Below are positions 8,322 through 16,895 of a stretch of 64,000 bases of DNA, in pieces. The notes under the pieces were generated by a model, which searched no databases, was not told the DNA's origin, and saw only the letters and a program-made list of their open reading frames with translations. Location: NCBI GenBank assembly GCA_963769585.1, contig CAVYMJ010000006.1:806001-870000 (forward strand), given 5' to 3'. The position numbers and the translations under genes are program-made. This stretch comes from SSC3 sp963769585. GTDB lineage: Bacteria > Actinomycetota > Actinomycetes > Propionibacteriales > Nocardioidaceae. Position 1 is the stretch's first letter, and every line of letters starts with the position of its first letter.

Positions 8322-10064
8322 ATGAGCGAGCAGGTCACCGGAGCTCAGAGTCTGGTCAAGGCACTGGAGTCCGCGGGCGCGGAGAACATCTTCGGCATCC
8401 CCGGTGGCGCCATCCTGCCGGCGTACGACCCGCTCTACGACAGCCGGATCCGCCACATCCTGGTCCGCCATGAGCAGGGCGCGGGCCACGCGGCTCAGGG
8501 GTACGCCGTGGCCACCGGCAAGGTCGGCGTCTGCATGGCCACCTCGGGGCCGGGCGCGACCAACCTGGTAACCCCGATCGCCGACGCCTACATGGACTCG
8601 GTGCCGATGGTCGCGGTCACCGGCCAGGTCCCGAGCAGGTCGATCGGCAGCGACGCCTTCCAGGAGGCCGACATCCGCGGCATCACGATGCCGATCACCA
8701 AGCACAACTTCCTGGTCACCGACCCGGCCGAGATCCCGCGTACGGTCGCCGAGGCGTTCTACATCGCCTCGACCGGCCGCCCCGGCCCGGTGCTGGTCGA
8801 CGTTGCCAAGGACGCCCTCCAAGCGATGACGACCTTCGTCTGGCCGACCGAGCTCAACCTGCCCGGCTACCGCCCGGTCACGCGCCCGCACGCGAAGCAG
8901 GTCCGCGAAGCCGCCCGGCTGATCACCGACGCCCGCAAGCCTGTCCTGTACGTCGGCGGAGGCGTCATCCGCGCCGGGGCCGCGAAAGAACTGCGCGTCC
9001 TGGCCGAGACGACAGGCATCCCGGTCGTGACCACGCTGATGGCACGGGGTGCCTTTCCTGACAGCCATCCGCAGCACCTGGGTATGCCAGGGATGCACGG
9101 CACCGTCGCTGCCGTCGCCGGTCTGCAGAAGGCCGACCTGATCATCAGCCTCGGTGCTCGCTTCGACGACCGGGTGACCGGCAACCTAGACTCGTTCGCC
9201 CCCAACGCCAAGGTGATCCACGCCGACATCGACCCGGCCGAGATCGGCAAGAACCGGCATGCCGACGTTCCGATCGTGGGCGACTGCCGCGAGGTCATCG
9301 CCGACCTTGTCGTCGCACTGCAGGCGGAGGCCCAATCCGGTCGCCAGGGTGACTACGAGGGCTGGGTGAGGTTCATCAGTGACGTGAAGCTGACCTACCC
9401 GCTCGGGTACGAGACCCCCGCCGACGGCTCACTCGCCCCGCAGTACGTGCTGGAGCGACTCGGCCGGATCGCCGGGCCGGACTCGATCTACGTCGCCGGG
9501 GTCGGTCAGCACCAGATGTGGGCGACACACTACGTCGGCTTCGAGAACCCGCAGACCTGGATCAACTCCGGAGGCCTGGGAACGATGGGCTTCGCGGTCC
9601 CTGCGGCAATGGGCGCCAAGGTCGGCAAGCCCGACACCACGGTCTGGGCCATCGACGGGGACGGCTGCTTCCAGATGACCAACCAGGAGCTGGCGACCTG
9701 TGCGATCGAGGGCATCCCGATCAAGGTCGCGATCATCAACAACGAGTCGCTCGGCATGGTCCGGCAGTGGCAGACGCTCTTCTACAACTCTCGCTACTCC
9801 AACACCGACCTGCAGTCCAAGCGGATCCCGGACTTCGTCAAGCTCGCCGACGCGTACGGGTGTGTCGGGCTGGCCTGCGAGTCACCCGACGACGTCGACG
9901 CGACGATCGACAAGGCGATGGAGATCAACGACGTCCCGGTCGTGGTGGACTTCCGCGTCCACCGCGATGCGATGGTGTGGCCGATGGTTGCCGCCGGGAC
10001 GAGCAACGACGACATCAAGTACGCCCGAGACCTCGCCCCCCAGTTCGAAGAGGATGAGCTCTGA
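8322..10064 (+). CDS. ilvB: Acetolactate synthase, large (catalytic) subunit
   Basis: The 580-aa TPP enzyme condenses two pyruvates to acetolactate, or pyruvate with 2-ketobutyrate to acetohydroxybutyrate. It is the first shared step to valine, leucine and isoleucine. Visible are the N-terminal TPP domain with the catalytic Glu in VRHEQGAGHAAQGYA, the central FAD-type domain, and the C-terminal TPP motif GDGCFQMTNQELATC...IINN. It is first in ilvB-ilvN-ilvC: its TGA overlaps the ilvN ATG in TGATG, implying coupling that helps assemble the two subunits. Expression is probably set by the attenuator at 8183-8286. Confidence 0.97.
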   Translation: MSEQVTGAQSLVKALESAGAENIFGIPGGAILPAYDPLYDSRIRHILVRHEQGAGHAAQGYAVATGKVGVCMATSGPGATNLVTPIADAYMDSVPMVAVTGQVPSRSIGSDAFQEADIRGITMPITKHNFLVTDPAEIPRTVAEAFYIASTGRPGPVLVDVAKDALQAMTTFVWPTELNLPGYRPVTRPHAKQVREAARLITDARKPVLYVGGGVIRAGAAKELRVLAETTGIPVVTTLMARGAFPDSHPQHLGMPGMHGTVAAVAGLQKADLIISLGARFDDRVTGNLDSFAPNAKVIHADIDPAEIGKNRHADVPIVGDCREVIADLVVALQAEAQSGRQGDYEGWVRFISDVKLTYPLGYETPADGSLAPQYVLERLGRIAGPDSIYVAGVGQHQMWATHYVGFENPQTWINSGGLGTMGFAVPAAMGAKVGKPDTTVWAIDGDGCFQMTNQELATCAIEGIPIKVAIINNESLGMVRQWQTLFYNSRYSNTDLQSKRIPDFVKLADAYGCVGLACESPDDVDATIDKAMEINDVPVVVDFRVHRDAMVWPMVAAGTSNDDIKYARDLAPQFEEDEL

Positions 10065-10600
10065 TGTCACGCCATACTCTGTCGGTCCTCGTGGAGAACA
10101 AGCCCGGCGTCCTGGCACGCATCGCCGGCCTTTTCAGCCGGCGCGGGTTCAACATCGACAGCCTCGCGGTCGGCCCTACCGAGCACCCTGAGGTCTCCCG
10201 GATGACCATCGTGGTCAACGTGGAGGACTCCCCGCTCGAGCAGGTCACCAAGCAGCTGAACAAGCTCGTCGAGGTCATCAAGATCGTCGAGCTGGACAGC
10301 GTGGCCTCGGTCACCCGCGAGCTGCTCCTGGTCAAGGTCAAGGCCGACGTGGCGAGCCGGGGCCAGGTGCTCGAGACGGTCCAGCTGTTCCGGGCCAAGG
10401 TCGTGGACGTCGCCCCGGACTCGGTCACCGTCGAGGTGACCGGCAGCGCCGAGAAGCTCGAGGCCTTCCTCCGCGTGCTCGAGCCCTTCGGTGTTCGCGA
10501 GCTCGTGCAGTCGGGCATGGTCGCGATCGGTCGTGGCTCGCGCTCGATCTCCGAACGCAACCTCAAACCCGTCCCCGTCCCGGCACCCGCCGCGGTCTGA
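10064..10600 (+). CDS. ilvN: Acetolactate synthase, small (regulatory) subunit
   Basis: The 178-aa protein has an N-terminal ACT domain (SVLVENKPGVLARIAGLFSR, RGFNIDSLAVGPTE) and the ALS small-subunit C-terminal domain. It activates IlvB and in this family confers valine feedback inhibition through the ACT domain. It overlaps ilvB by one base and precedes ilvC by 37 bp, so the three are one operon. Confidence 0.96.
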   Translation: MSRHTLSVLVENKPGVLARIAGLFSRRGFNIDSLAVGPTEHPEVSRMTIVVNVEDSPLEQVTKQLNKLVEVIKIVELDSVASVTRELLLVKVKADVASRGQVLETVQLFRAKVVDVAPDSVTVEVTGSAEKLEAFLRVLEPFGVRELVQSGMVAIGRGSRSISERNLKPVPVPAPAAV

Positions 10601-10637
10601 TCGACGTAACGGAAACAAACCAGAAGGAGAGCCACCA

Positions 10638-11666
10638 GTGGCTGAGATGTTCTACGACGACGCTGCCGATCTGTCGGTGGTGCAGGGCCGGACGGTTGCC
10701 GTCCTCGGCTACGGGAGCCAGGGCCACGCCCACTCCCTGTCGCTGCGTGACTCGGGGGTCGACGTCCGCGTGGGTCTGCCCGAGGGCTCCAAGAGCCGGG
10801 CCAAGGCCGAGGCGGAGGGCCTGCGGGTCGTCACGCCCGCTGAGGCCGCCGCTGAAGCGGACCTGATCATGATCCTGGCGCCCGACCACGTGCAGCGCAC
10901 CCTCTACACCGAGTCGGTCGAGCCGAACCTGCAGGAGGGCGACGCGCTCTTCTTCGGGCACGGCTTCAACATCCGCTTCGGGTACATCACCCCGCCAGAC
11001 GGCGTCGACGTCTGCATGGTCGCCCCGAAGGGTCCCGGGCACCTGGTTCGTCGCGAGTTCTCCGAGGGTCGCGGCGTGCCGGTTCTGGTGGCGGTCGAGA
11101 ACGACGCCACCGGCAAGGCCTGGGAGCTCACGCTCTCCTACGCCAAGGCGCTGGGCGGACTGCGCGCCGGCGGCATCAAGACGACCTTCACCGAGGAGTG
11201 CGAGACCGACCTGTTCGGTGAGCAGGCCGTCCTGTGCGGCGGCGCCTCCCAGCTGGTGCAGTACGGGTTCGAGACCCTGATCGAGGCCGGCTACCAGCCC
11301 GAGGTCGCGTACTTCGAGTGCCTGCACGAGCTCAAGCTGATCGTCGACCTGATGTACGAGGGCGGCATCGCCAAGCAGCGCTGGTCGGTCTCCGACACCG
11401 CCGAGTACGGCGACTACGTCTCCGGTCCGCGTGTCATCGACCCGTCGGTCAAGGCGAACATGCAGGCGGTCCTGGTCGACATCCAGAACGGTGCGTTCGC
11501 CAAGCGCTTCATCGACGACCAGGACGCGGGTGGCCCTGAGTTCAAGGCGTTGCGCACCAAGGGCGAGCAGCACCCGATCGAGGCGACCGGCCGCGAGCTG
11601 CGCAAGCTGATGAGCTGGGTCAAGTCCACCGACGACGACTACACCGAGGGCACGGCAACTCGCTGA
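10638..11666 (+). CDS. ilvC: Ketol-acid reductoisomerase (class I)
   Basis: GTG 10638 was chosen because AAGGAG (10624-10629) lies 8 nt upstream and the product then begins MAEMFYDDAADL like class I enzymes. At 342 aa it has the usual short-form length. It isomerises and reduces acetolactate or acetohydroxybutyrate to the dihydroxy acids used by IlvD. The Rossmann motif GYGSQGHAHSLSL lies near residue 25, and the metal-binding C-terminal knot carries CLHELKLIVDLMYEGG and ECETDLFGEQ. It is last in ilvBNC and is followed by a strong hairpin. Confidence 0.96.
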   Translation: MAEMFYDDAADLSVVQGRTVAVLGYGSQGHAHSLSLRDSGVDVRVGLPEGSKSRAKAEAEGLRVVTPAEAAAEADLIMILAPDHVQRTLYTESVEPNLQEGDALFFGHGFNIRFGYITPPDGVDVCMVAPKGPGHLVRREFSEGRGVPVLVAVENDATGKAWELTLSYAKALGGLRAGGIKTTFTEECETDLFGEQAVLCGGASQLVQYGFETLIEAGYQPEVAYFECLHELKLIVDLMYEGGIAKQRWSVSDTAEYGDYVSGPRVIDPSVKANMQAVLVDIQNGAFAKRFIDDQDAGGPEFKALRTKGEQHPIEATGRELRKLMSWVKSTDDDYTEGTATR

Positions 11667-11675
11667 CCAGCTCGG

Positions 11676-11709
11676 CAGAACCCGCTCGGCCGTGGCCGGG
11701 CGGGTTCTG
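11676..11709 (+). terminator. Hairpin terminator of ilvBNC
   Basis: CAGAACCCG (11676-11684) is perfectly complementary to CGGGTTCTG (11701-11709), with further pairing inside the loop. It starts 9 nt after the ilvC stop. The downstream sequence is not a clean T run. Confidence 0.65.
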
Positions 11710-11791
11710 TGTTCAGCCGGGCTTGCGCCACCAGCCTCACACGTGCGACGGGAAGAACCGGGCCTTCCGCGAGGTCGGTTGCTGGATGCTC

Positions 11792-12067
11792 CTAGCCGCG
11801 TACCACGACAGGCATCTCGAACTCCTGGAAGCTAAGCGGCGGGCCCTCCGGCAGGTCCAGCCGCTGCATGGCAGGGACCAACCGCTCGGTGAAGAAAGCC
11901 TGCGAGTCTTCTTTGGCCTCCCACACGTCGAGGCTGTGGACGCCTCGTTCACTCGCGCCGCCTGCATGGACGATGAGTCCTTTGATCGGCGCGTCCCCGA
12001 CCGCCTCACCGATCTTGACGTGGGTGTCCAGGTCGACGTCGAACTCCATCAGCGTTACGTAAGCCAT
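11792..12067 (-). CDS. Small dimeric alpha/beta-barrel-like protein, 91 aa, function unknown
   Basis: The protein starts MAYVTLMEFDVDLDTH at ATG 12067, with GAAAGGAT as a ribosome binding site. Length and alternating strand/helix pattern (VTLMEFDVD ... KGLIVHAGGASERGVHSLDVWEAKEDSQAFF ... FQEFEMPVVV) suggest the antibiotic-monooxygenase/EthD-type ferredoxin-like fold, but no catalytic residue can be named. It is divergent from a TetR regulator 55 bp away and is its likely target. Confidence 0.7.
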   Translation of the reverse strand: MAYVTLMEFDVDLDTHVKIGEAVGDAPIKGLIVHAGGASERGVHSLDVWEAKEDSQAFFTERLVPAMQRLDLPEGPPLSFQEFEMPVVVRG

Positions 12068-12093
12068 TGCAGATCCTTTCGATAGGGCGTTCC

Positions 12094-12106
12094 TCTATTG
12101 AATAGA
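12094..12106. promoter_or_regulatory. Perfect palindrome between the TetR gene and its divergent neighbour
   Basis: TCTATT-G-AATAGA is a perfect 13-bp dyad. It falls upstream of the -10 at 12111-12116, in the promoter spacer of the TetR gene, an ideal place for autorepression and control of the divergent gene. TetR-family binding is inferred from position only. Confidence 0.5.
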
Positions 12107-12110
12107 CTGG

Positions 12111-12116
12111 TACTCT
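12111..12116 (+). promoter_or_regulatory. -10 element of the TetR gene, probably leaderless
   Basis: TACTCT is followed by exactly 6 nt and the ATG at 12123. No Shine-Dalgarno lies before the gene. Confidence 0.5.
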
Positions 12117-12122
12117 AACCAT

Positions 12123-12767
12123 ATGTCTGTCAAGAGGGCCTACAAGTCGACCAAGCGCGCCGCGCAAGCCCTGGCCACCCGCCGAGCGATCCTGGACGCG
12201 GCAGCCGAGCTGTTCGTCGAGCAGGGTTACGCCACGACGACCATCCAGGCGATCTCGGAAAGTGCCGGTGTAGCCGTCCAGACGGTTTATGCAGTGTTTG
12301 GAAGCAAACGGGAGATCGTGCGCGAGCTGCTCGAGACGGCCGTGACCGGTCACGACGACTCCACTTCAATCAACGAACGCGACGAGGCTCTGGCCATCGG
12401 AGCCGAGCCGGACCCAAGGAAGCGCGCAGCTATGGACGCGGCCTACAGCCGGGCCGCCACCCAGCGCGTGGCACCGATGTACCGCGTCGCCCGCGAGGCG
12501 GCAGCGTCCGATGCAGAGGTCGCCACGGTGCTCAAGGCCGTCGGGGCTGCCCGGCGAAAGGAGATGGTGGCCGCGGCCAAGTTGCTGGCCGGACCCAACG
12601 GAAGGCTCGGCAATGCCGAGCAGGCGGCCGCCACGCTGTACGTGCTCTACAGCCCTGATGTCGCAGACATGCTGATGGGTGACTACGGCTGGTCCGCCGC
12701 GAAGTACGAGAAGTGGCTCGCCGGCATGCTCCTGGGCGCCGTGATCCAGCCGGGGCTGGACGGCTGA
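12123..12767 (+). CDS. TetR-family transcriptional regulator
   Basis: The 214-aa protein has an N-terminal TetR DNA-binding domain at about residues 18-65 (RRAILDAAAELFVEQGYATTTIQAI, then GVAVQTVYAVFGSKREIV). A variable ligand-binding domain follows, ending in WLAGMLLGAVIQPG. It is divergent from the 91-aa gene, with the 13-bp palindrome between them. It probably represses both. The ligand is unknown. Confidence 0.92.
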   Translation: MSVKRAYKSTKRAAQALATRRAILDAAAELFVEQGYATTTIQAISESAGVAVQTVYAVFGSKREIVRELLETAVTGHDDSTSINERDEALAIGAEPDPRKRAAMDAAYSRAATQRVAPMYRVAREAAASDAEVATVLKAVGAARRKEMVAAAKLLAGPNGRLGNAEQAAATLYVLYSPDVADMLMGDYGWSAAKYEKWLAGMLLGAVIQPGLDG

Positions 12768-12891
12768 AACCGTTCAGAGTCGTCTCGGTCGATCAGGTAC
12801 AGTTGGCGCTCGGGCACAGCGTCGTGCACGGCCTCTCTCCACAGCGCAGACGAGGCCCAGTCCAGCCGACACCCCCAGTCAAGGAACCAAC

Positions 12892-14481
12892 GTGACCAAG
12901 CCCGTCGTACTCATCGCCGAAGAGCTGAGCCCCGCCACCGTGGAGGCACTCGGGCCGGACTTCGAGATCCGGCACTGCAACGGCGCCGACCGCGCCGAGC
13001 TCCTGCCGGCCATCGCCGATGTGGACGCGATCCTGGTCCGCTCCGCAACCAAGGTCGACGCAGAGGCACTGGCCGCGGCCAAGAGGCTCAAAGTCGTCGC
13101 GCGTGCCGGAGTGGGTCTGGACAACGTCGACGTGAAGGCCGCTACCCAGACGGGCGTGATGGTCGTGAACGCCCCGACCTCGAACATCGTCTCGGCAGCC
13201 GAGCTTGCCGTCGCGCTGATGCTGTCTGCTGCCCGGCACGTCGCCCCCGCCAACGCGGCGCTGAAGAATGGCGAGTGGAAGCGCAGCAAGTACACCGGCG
13301 TCGAGCTCTACGAGAAGACGGTAGGCATCGTCGGACTGGGCCGGATCGGCGTACTCGTCGCCCAACGGCTCTCCGCGTTCGGGATGAATGTCATCGCCTA
13401 CGACCCCTTCGTGCAGGCGGGTCGCGCGGCACAGATGGGGGTCCGCCTGGTCTCGCTCGACGAGCTGCTCGCCGAGTCCGACTTCATGTCGGTCCACCTG
13501 CCCAAGACGCCGGAGACCCTCGGGCTGATCGGTGACGACCAGCTGCACAAGGTCAAGCCCTCACTGGTGCTGGTCAACGCCGCCCGCGGCGGCATCGTCG
13601 ACGAGCAGGCGCTCTACGCCGCGATCAAGGAGGGCCGGGTCGCCGCGGCAGGGCTTGACGTCTTCGCCACCGAGCCGTGCACCGACAGCCCGCTGTTCGA
13701 GTTCGAGAACGTCGTCGCTACGCCGCACCTGGGCGCCTCGACCGACGAGGCCCAGGAGAAGGCCGGCATCGCCGTTGCCAGGTCCGTCCGGCTCGCGCTC
13801 AGTGGTGAGCTGGTCCCGGACGCGGTCAACGTCCAGGGCGGCGTCATTGCCGAGGACGTCCGTCCCGGTATTCCGCTGACCGAGAAGCTCGGCCGCATCT
13901 TCACCGCACTGGCCGGTGAGGTGGCGCAGCAGCTCGACGTCGAGGTCCGCGGCGAGATCACTCAGTACGACGTCAAGGTTCTCGAGCTGGCGGCCCTCAA
14001 GGGCGTCTTCACCGACATCGTCGAGGACTCGGTCTCCTACGTGAACGCGCCGCTGCTGGCCGCCGAGCGCGGTGTCGCGGTGCGCTTGGTGACCGAGCCG
14101 GAGAGCCCTGACCACCGCAACCTGATCACCCTCCGCGGAACGCTCGCCGACGGTGCCCAGGTGTCGGTCTCCGGCACGCTGGTCGGCATCAACCAGCGCG
14201 AGCGACTGGTCGAGGTCGACGGCTACGACGTGGACCTCGAGCCCACCGACCACCTTGCATTCCTGCGCTACGAGGACCGTCCGGGGATGGTCGGCACCGT
14301 CGGCCAGATCCTGGGCAGCGCCCAGGTCAACATCGCCGGCATGCAGGTGGCGCGTGACACCAAGGGCGGGCATGCCCTGGTCGCGTTGTCGGTGGACTCG
14401 GCGATCCCGGCTGGGGTGCTCGAGGAGATCCGGCTCGCCATCGAAGCGGTCTCCGTGCGTGCGGTGGACCTGACCGTCTGA
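12892..14481 (+). CDS. serA: D-3-phosphoglycerate dehydrogenase
   Basis: The 529-aa long-form SerA catalyses the first step of serine synthesis, oxidising 3-phosphoglycerate with NAD. Seen: the NAD motif GLGRIG, catalytic-region blocks NAARGGIVDE, GLDVFATEP and TPHLGAST, a middle ASB domain (residues about 315-450) and a C-terminal ACT domain (HLAFLRYEDRPGMVG...). The long form with ACT is typical of actinobacteria and is usually inhibited by serine. The start is GTG 12892. The 124 bp upstream contain a -10-like TACAGT but no leader peptide that I can see. Confidence 0.96.
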   Translation: MTKPVVLIAEELSPATVEALGPDFEIRHCNGADRAELLPAIADVDAILVRSATKVDAEALAAAKRLKVVARAGVGLDNVDVKAATQTGVMVVNAPTSNIVSAAELAVALMLSAARHVAPANAALKNGEWKRSKYTGVELYEKTVGIVGLGRIGVLVAQRLSAFGMNVIAYDPFVQAGRAAQMGVRLVSLDELLAESDFMSVHLPKTPETLGLIGDDQLHKVKPSLVLVNAARGGIVDEQALYAAIKEGRVAAAGLDVFATEPCTDSPLFEFENVVATPHLGASTDEAQEKAGIAVARSVRLALSGELVPDAVNVQGGVIAEDVRPGIPLTEKLGRIFTALAGEVAQQLDVEVRGEITQYDVKVLELAALKGVFTDIVEDSVSYVNAPLLAAERGVAVRLVTEPESPDHRNLITLRGTLADGAQVSVSGTLVGINQRERLVEVDGYDVDLEPTDHLAFLRYEDRPGMVGTVGQILGSAQVNIAGMQVARDTKGGHALVALSVDSAIPAGVLEEIRLAIEAVSVRAVDLTV

Positions 14482-14515
14482 GCGACCGGCTCGCCGCTAG
14501 GCGATGAGCGGTCGC
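14482..14515. terminator. Hairpin between convergent serA and MocR-type gene
   Basis: GCGACCG (14482-14488) pairs with CGGTCGC (14509-14515) around a GC-rich loop. It begins at the serA stop and covers the stop of the opposing gene, so it could end transcription both ways. There is no T run. Confidence 0.45.
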
Positions 14516-15933
14516 CGTACCGGGTCCAGGTTTCCCGTCGTACGCAGGGCGTCGTGGTACGCCGCGGCCAGTCGCTGCGCGGCCTCTTCCAGGACGTCGG
14601 GCGCGAAGCCGAACGGGACCCGGAGGTACTGCTCGAAGCCGCCGTCCACGCCGAACCGAGGTCCTGCCGCGAGGTAGAGCCCGTGCCGTTCCGCAGCCGC
14701 CACGAGCCGACTCGAGATCCGGTCGGGGAGCTTGACCCACAGCGACATCCCGCCGGTGGGGACGGGCACCTCCCAGTCCGGCAGCGCGGTGCGAAGAGCG
14801 CGGACCATGACATCGCGCTGCTCGCGCAGCCCGGCCAGCCGATCGGGGAGGATCTGGTCGCGCTGCGTGATGAGCCTCGCGGCGACGAGCTGTTCCAGTA
14901 GGGGACTGCTGAGGTCCAAGGTCGCGCGCGACTCCAAGAGCGGTGCGACCATTCGGTGCGGGGCACGGATCCACCCGATGCGCAGCCCGCCCCAGTAGGA
15001 CTTGGACATGCTTCCGAGGCTGATCGCCGCGTCGTCGTACGCCGCGAACGGGCGCGGCAACGGTCGGTCCTCCAGGGCCAGGTCGGCCATGGTCTCGTCG
15101 ATGACGGTGGCGGTGCGGTTGCGGCGCAGCGCGCGCGCCGTGCCCTCCCGGTCGACGTCGTTCATCAGCAGGCCGGTGGGGTTGTGGAAGTCCGGCACCA
15201 AGACGGCTGCGCGCGGGGCGGTCTGCCTCAGCGTGGCCTCGAGCAGGTCGAGGTCCCAGCCGTCCGGGTCCAGCGGAAGGGTGGTGATCCGGGCGCCGGT
15301 GTGGACCGCGGTGTCCACGGCGTTGGGGTAGGCCGGGTTCTCCATCAGCAGCCGGTCGCCGGTGCGCACCAGTGCCCGCAACGTGATGGCGAGCGCGGAG
15401 ACGGCGCCGGTCGTGACGATGATCTGCTCGGACTCGGTGGGCAGCCCCCGGGCGCCGTACTGCTCGGCGATGGCCTCGCGCAGCACGGGAAGCCCCGCTG
15501 CGTCGTAACCGCCCGTGCTGAGCCAGAAGGGAAGCTCGGCGACGGCCGCTTCGTAGGCTCCGCCGACTCCGGCAGCCGCCGAGTGGGTGGCGCAGGTGAA
15601 ATCGAGGGCGTCGCGGTCCTCGGTGCGCGGGATCAGCGCGCGGTGCGCGACCCGGCCCCCTCCGCCCGGGAGGGTGGCGACCGAGCCTGAGCCCTGCCGG
15701 GACGCTACGTAGTCCCGCTCCTTGAGCTCGCGGTAGGCGCCGGTGACCGTGGTCCGGCTCGTACCCAGGGCAGCGGTCAGTTCGCGCTCGCTGGGCAGCC
15801 GGGTGCCTGGGGCGACCCGACCATCGGTGATCACCAGGCGGATCGCGTCGGCGAGCGAGCGGTAGGCCGGCGTGCCGGCAAGCGCGTCCGCACCGATGAG
15901 AGTAGCCAGTTTGGCGGCCGTGATCGACTTCAT
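14497..15933 (-). CDS. MocR-subfamily GntR regulator with aminotransferase-like domain (YczR-type)
   Basis: ATG 15933 is preferred over GTG 15942; the product is 478 aa. Residues about 20-85 are a GntR winged helix (PAYRSLADAIRLVITDGRV, LPSERELTAALGTSRTTV). The rest is a fold-type I PLP aminotransferase-like domain with SLGSMSKSYWGGLRIGW, which contains the PLP-binding Lys. MocR proteins are PLP-sensing regulators. The divergent partner 61 bp away is a YczE-type membrane protein, the pairing that defines the YczR group. It probably regulates yczE and itself. Confidence 0.9.
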   Translation of the reverse strand: MKSITAAKLATLIGADALAGTPAYRSLADAIRLVITDGRVAPGTRLPSERELTAALGTSRTTVTGAYRELKERDYVASRQGSGSVATLPGGGGRVAHRALIPRTEDRDALDFTCATHSAAAGVGGAYEAAVAELPFWLSTGGYDAAGLPVLREAIAEQYGARGLPTESEQIIVTTGAVSALAITLRALVRTGDRLLMENPAYPNAVDTAVHTGARITTLPLDPDGWDLDLLEATLRQTAPRAAVLVPDFHNPTGLLMNDVDREGTARALRRNRTATVIDETMADLALEDRPLPRPFAAYDDAAISLGSMSKSYWGGLRIGWIRAPHRMVAPLLESRATLDLSSPLLEQLVAARLITQRDQILPDRLAGLREQRDVMVRALRTALPDWEVPVPTGGMSLWVKLPDRISSRLVAAAERHGLYLAAGPRFGVDGGFEQYLRVPFGFAPDVLEEAAQRLAAAYHDALRTTGNLDPVRRPLIA

Positions 15934-15949
15934 ACAGGCCACTATCGCT

Positions 15950-15992
15950 CAATTGGCTATAGAATACCAGTCCAGTTGGCCTCACAGTTGAG
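15950..15992. promoter_or_regulatory. Candidate YczR operator: three CARTTGR repeats and a -10
   Basis: CAATTGGC (15950), CAGTTGGC (15973) and CAGTTGAG (15985) are direct repeats in the short divergent gap. TAGAAT (15960-15965) between the first two fits a -10 for the rightward yczE-like gene. MocR regulators usually bind direct repeats, so this is a likely operator. Binding is not shown. Confidence 0.5.
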
Positions 15993-15994
15993 CC

Positions 15995-16663
15995 ATGTCT
16001 CCGATCCAGCAGATCCGCGCAGGCCGCCTTCCCCGCCGGCTGACCCAGCTCACGCTGGGTCTGGTGCTCTACGGCGTCTCCATGGGCCTGATGTTCCGCA
16101 GCGCCCTGGGCCTCGACCCCTGGGATGTCTTCCATGCCGGAGTGGCCGAGCATGTTCCCCTCACCTTCGGCCAGGTCGTTATTGTGACCGGGCTCGTCGT
16201 GCTGCTGCTGTGGATCCCGCTGCGGCAGTGGCCGGGGCTGGGGACGGTCGCCAACGCGATCCTGATCGGTGTCGCCACTGACGTGACGCTCGGCATCGCC
16301 ACCACCCCGGACCACCTCGAGGCTCGCGTGCTCATGCTCGTGTCGGGCATCCTGCTGAACGGCGTCGCCACCGCCGCCTACATCGGCGCCGAGCTGGGGC
16401 CAGGGCCACGCGACGGCCTGATGACCGGCCTGGTACGGCGTACCGGATGGTCCGTGCGACTGGTCCGGACCGGCATCGAGGTCTCGGTGCTGGTGGTGGG
16501 CTTCCTGCTGGGGGGGACCGTGGGCGTAGGCACAGTGCTCTACGCGGCTGGCATCGGTCCGCTCGTGCAGGTGCTCCTGCCACGCTTCCAGACTCGCTTC
16601 GACGTGCCCGTCCGCGACGACTACCTGGACCTGCTGCAGTACCGCTGGGCCGGCTCGGCCTAG
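15995..16663 (+). CDS. YczE/YyaS/YitT-family integral membrane protein
   Basis: The 222-aa protein has about five hydrophobic segments (LTLGLVLYGVSMGLMF, VVIVTGLVVLLLWIPL, VLMLVSGILLNGVATAAYIGAEL, VSVLVVGFLLGGTVGVGTVLYAAG). It also carries the family block GLDPWDVFHAGVAEH near residue 40 and GPRDGLMTGLVRRTGW near 130. It is known as the membrane partner of YczR regulators; the transported compound is unknown. It is divergent from the MocR gene and probably controlled by it. Confidence 0.88.
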   Translation: MSPIQQIRAGRLPRRLTQLTLGLVLYGVSMGLMFRSALGLDPWDVFHAGVAEHVPLTFGQVVIVTGLVVLLLWIPLRQWPGLGTVANAILIGVATDVTLGIATTPDHLEARVLMLVSGILLNGVATAAYIGAELGPGPRDGLMTGLVRRTGWSVRLVRTGIEVSVLVVGFLLGGTVGVGTVLYAAGIGPLVQVLLPRFQTRFDVPVRDDYLDLLQYRWAGSA

Positions 16664-16807
16664 GAGCGCTGACCAGCCCGACGCCGCCCGTCGACCACGC
16701 TCACTCGAGTCTGGTGACCAAGACCTCGACGAACATCGAGGACCTGGCTCTCGATGCACGCATGTGACTCGCCGGGGGCCGCCACGGGTGTCATCCGAGC
16801 TTCGTGT

Positions 16808-16840
16808 GTACGACGCCCCCGGCCGGCAACGCCGTCGTAC
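16808..16840. terminator. Hairpin in the yczE-alcohol dehydrogenase convergent gap
   Basis: GTACGACG (16808-16815) is perfectly complementary to CGTCGTAC (16833-16840). The 232-bp gap 16664-16895 between convergent genes otherwise shows no gene that I can support. Confidence 0.4.
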
Positions 16841-16895
16841 CCGTGGAACAAGTCCTCCATGACCGGAGGCTAGGACGCTGCTGCTACGGGGGTGT

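Noticed and set aside
16660..16860. Small minus-strand gene in the yczE-alcohol dehydrogenase gap
   Set aside because: No ribosome binding site or family; it overlaps the hairpin at 16808-16840.
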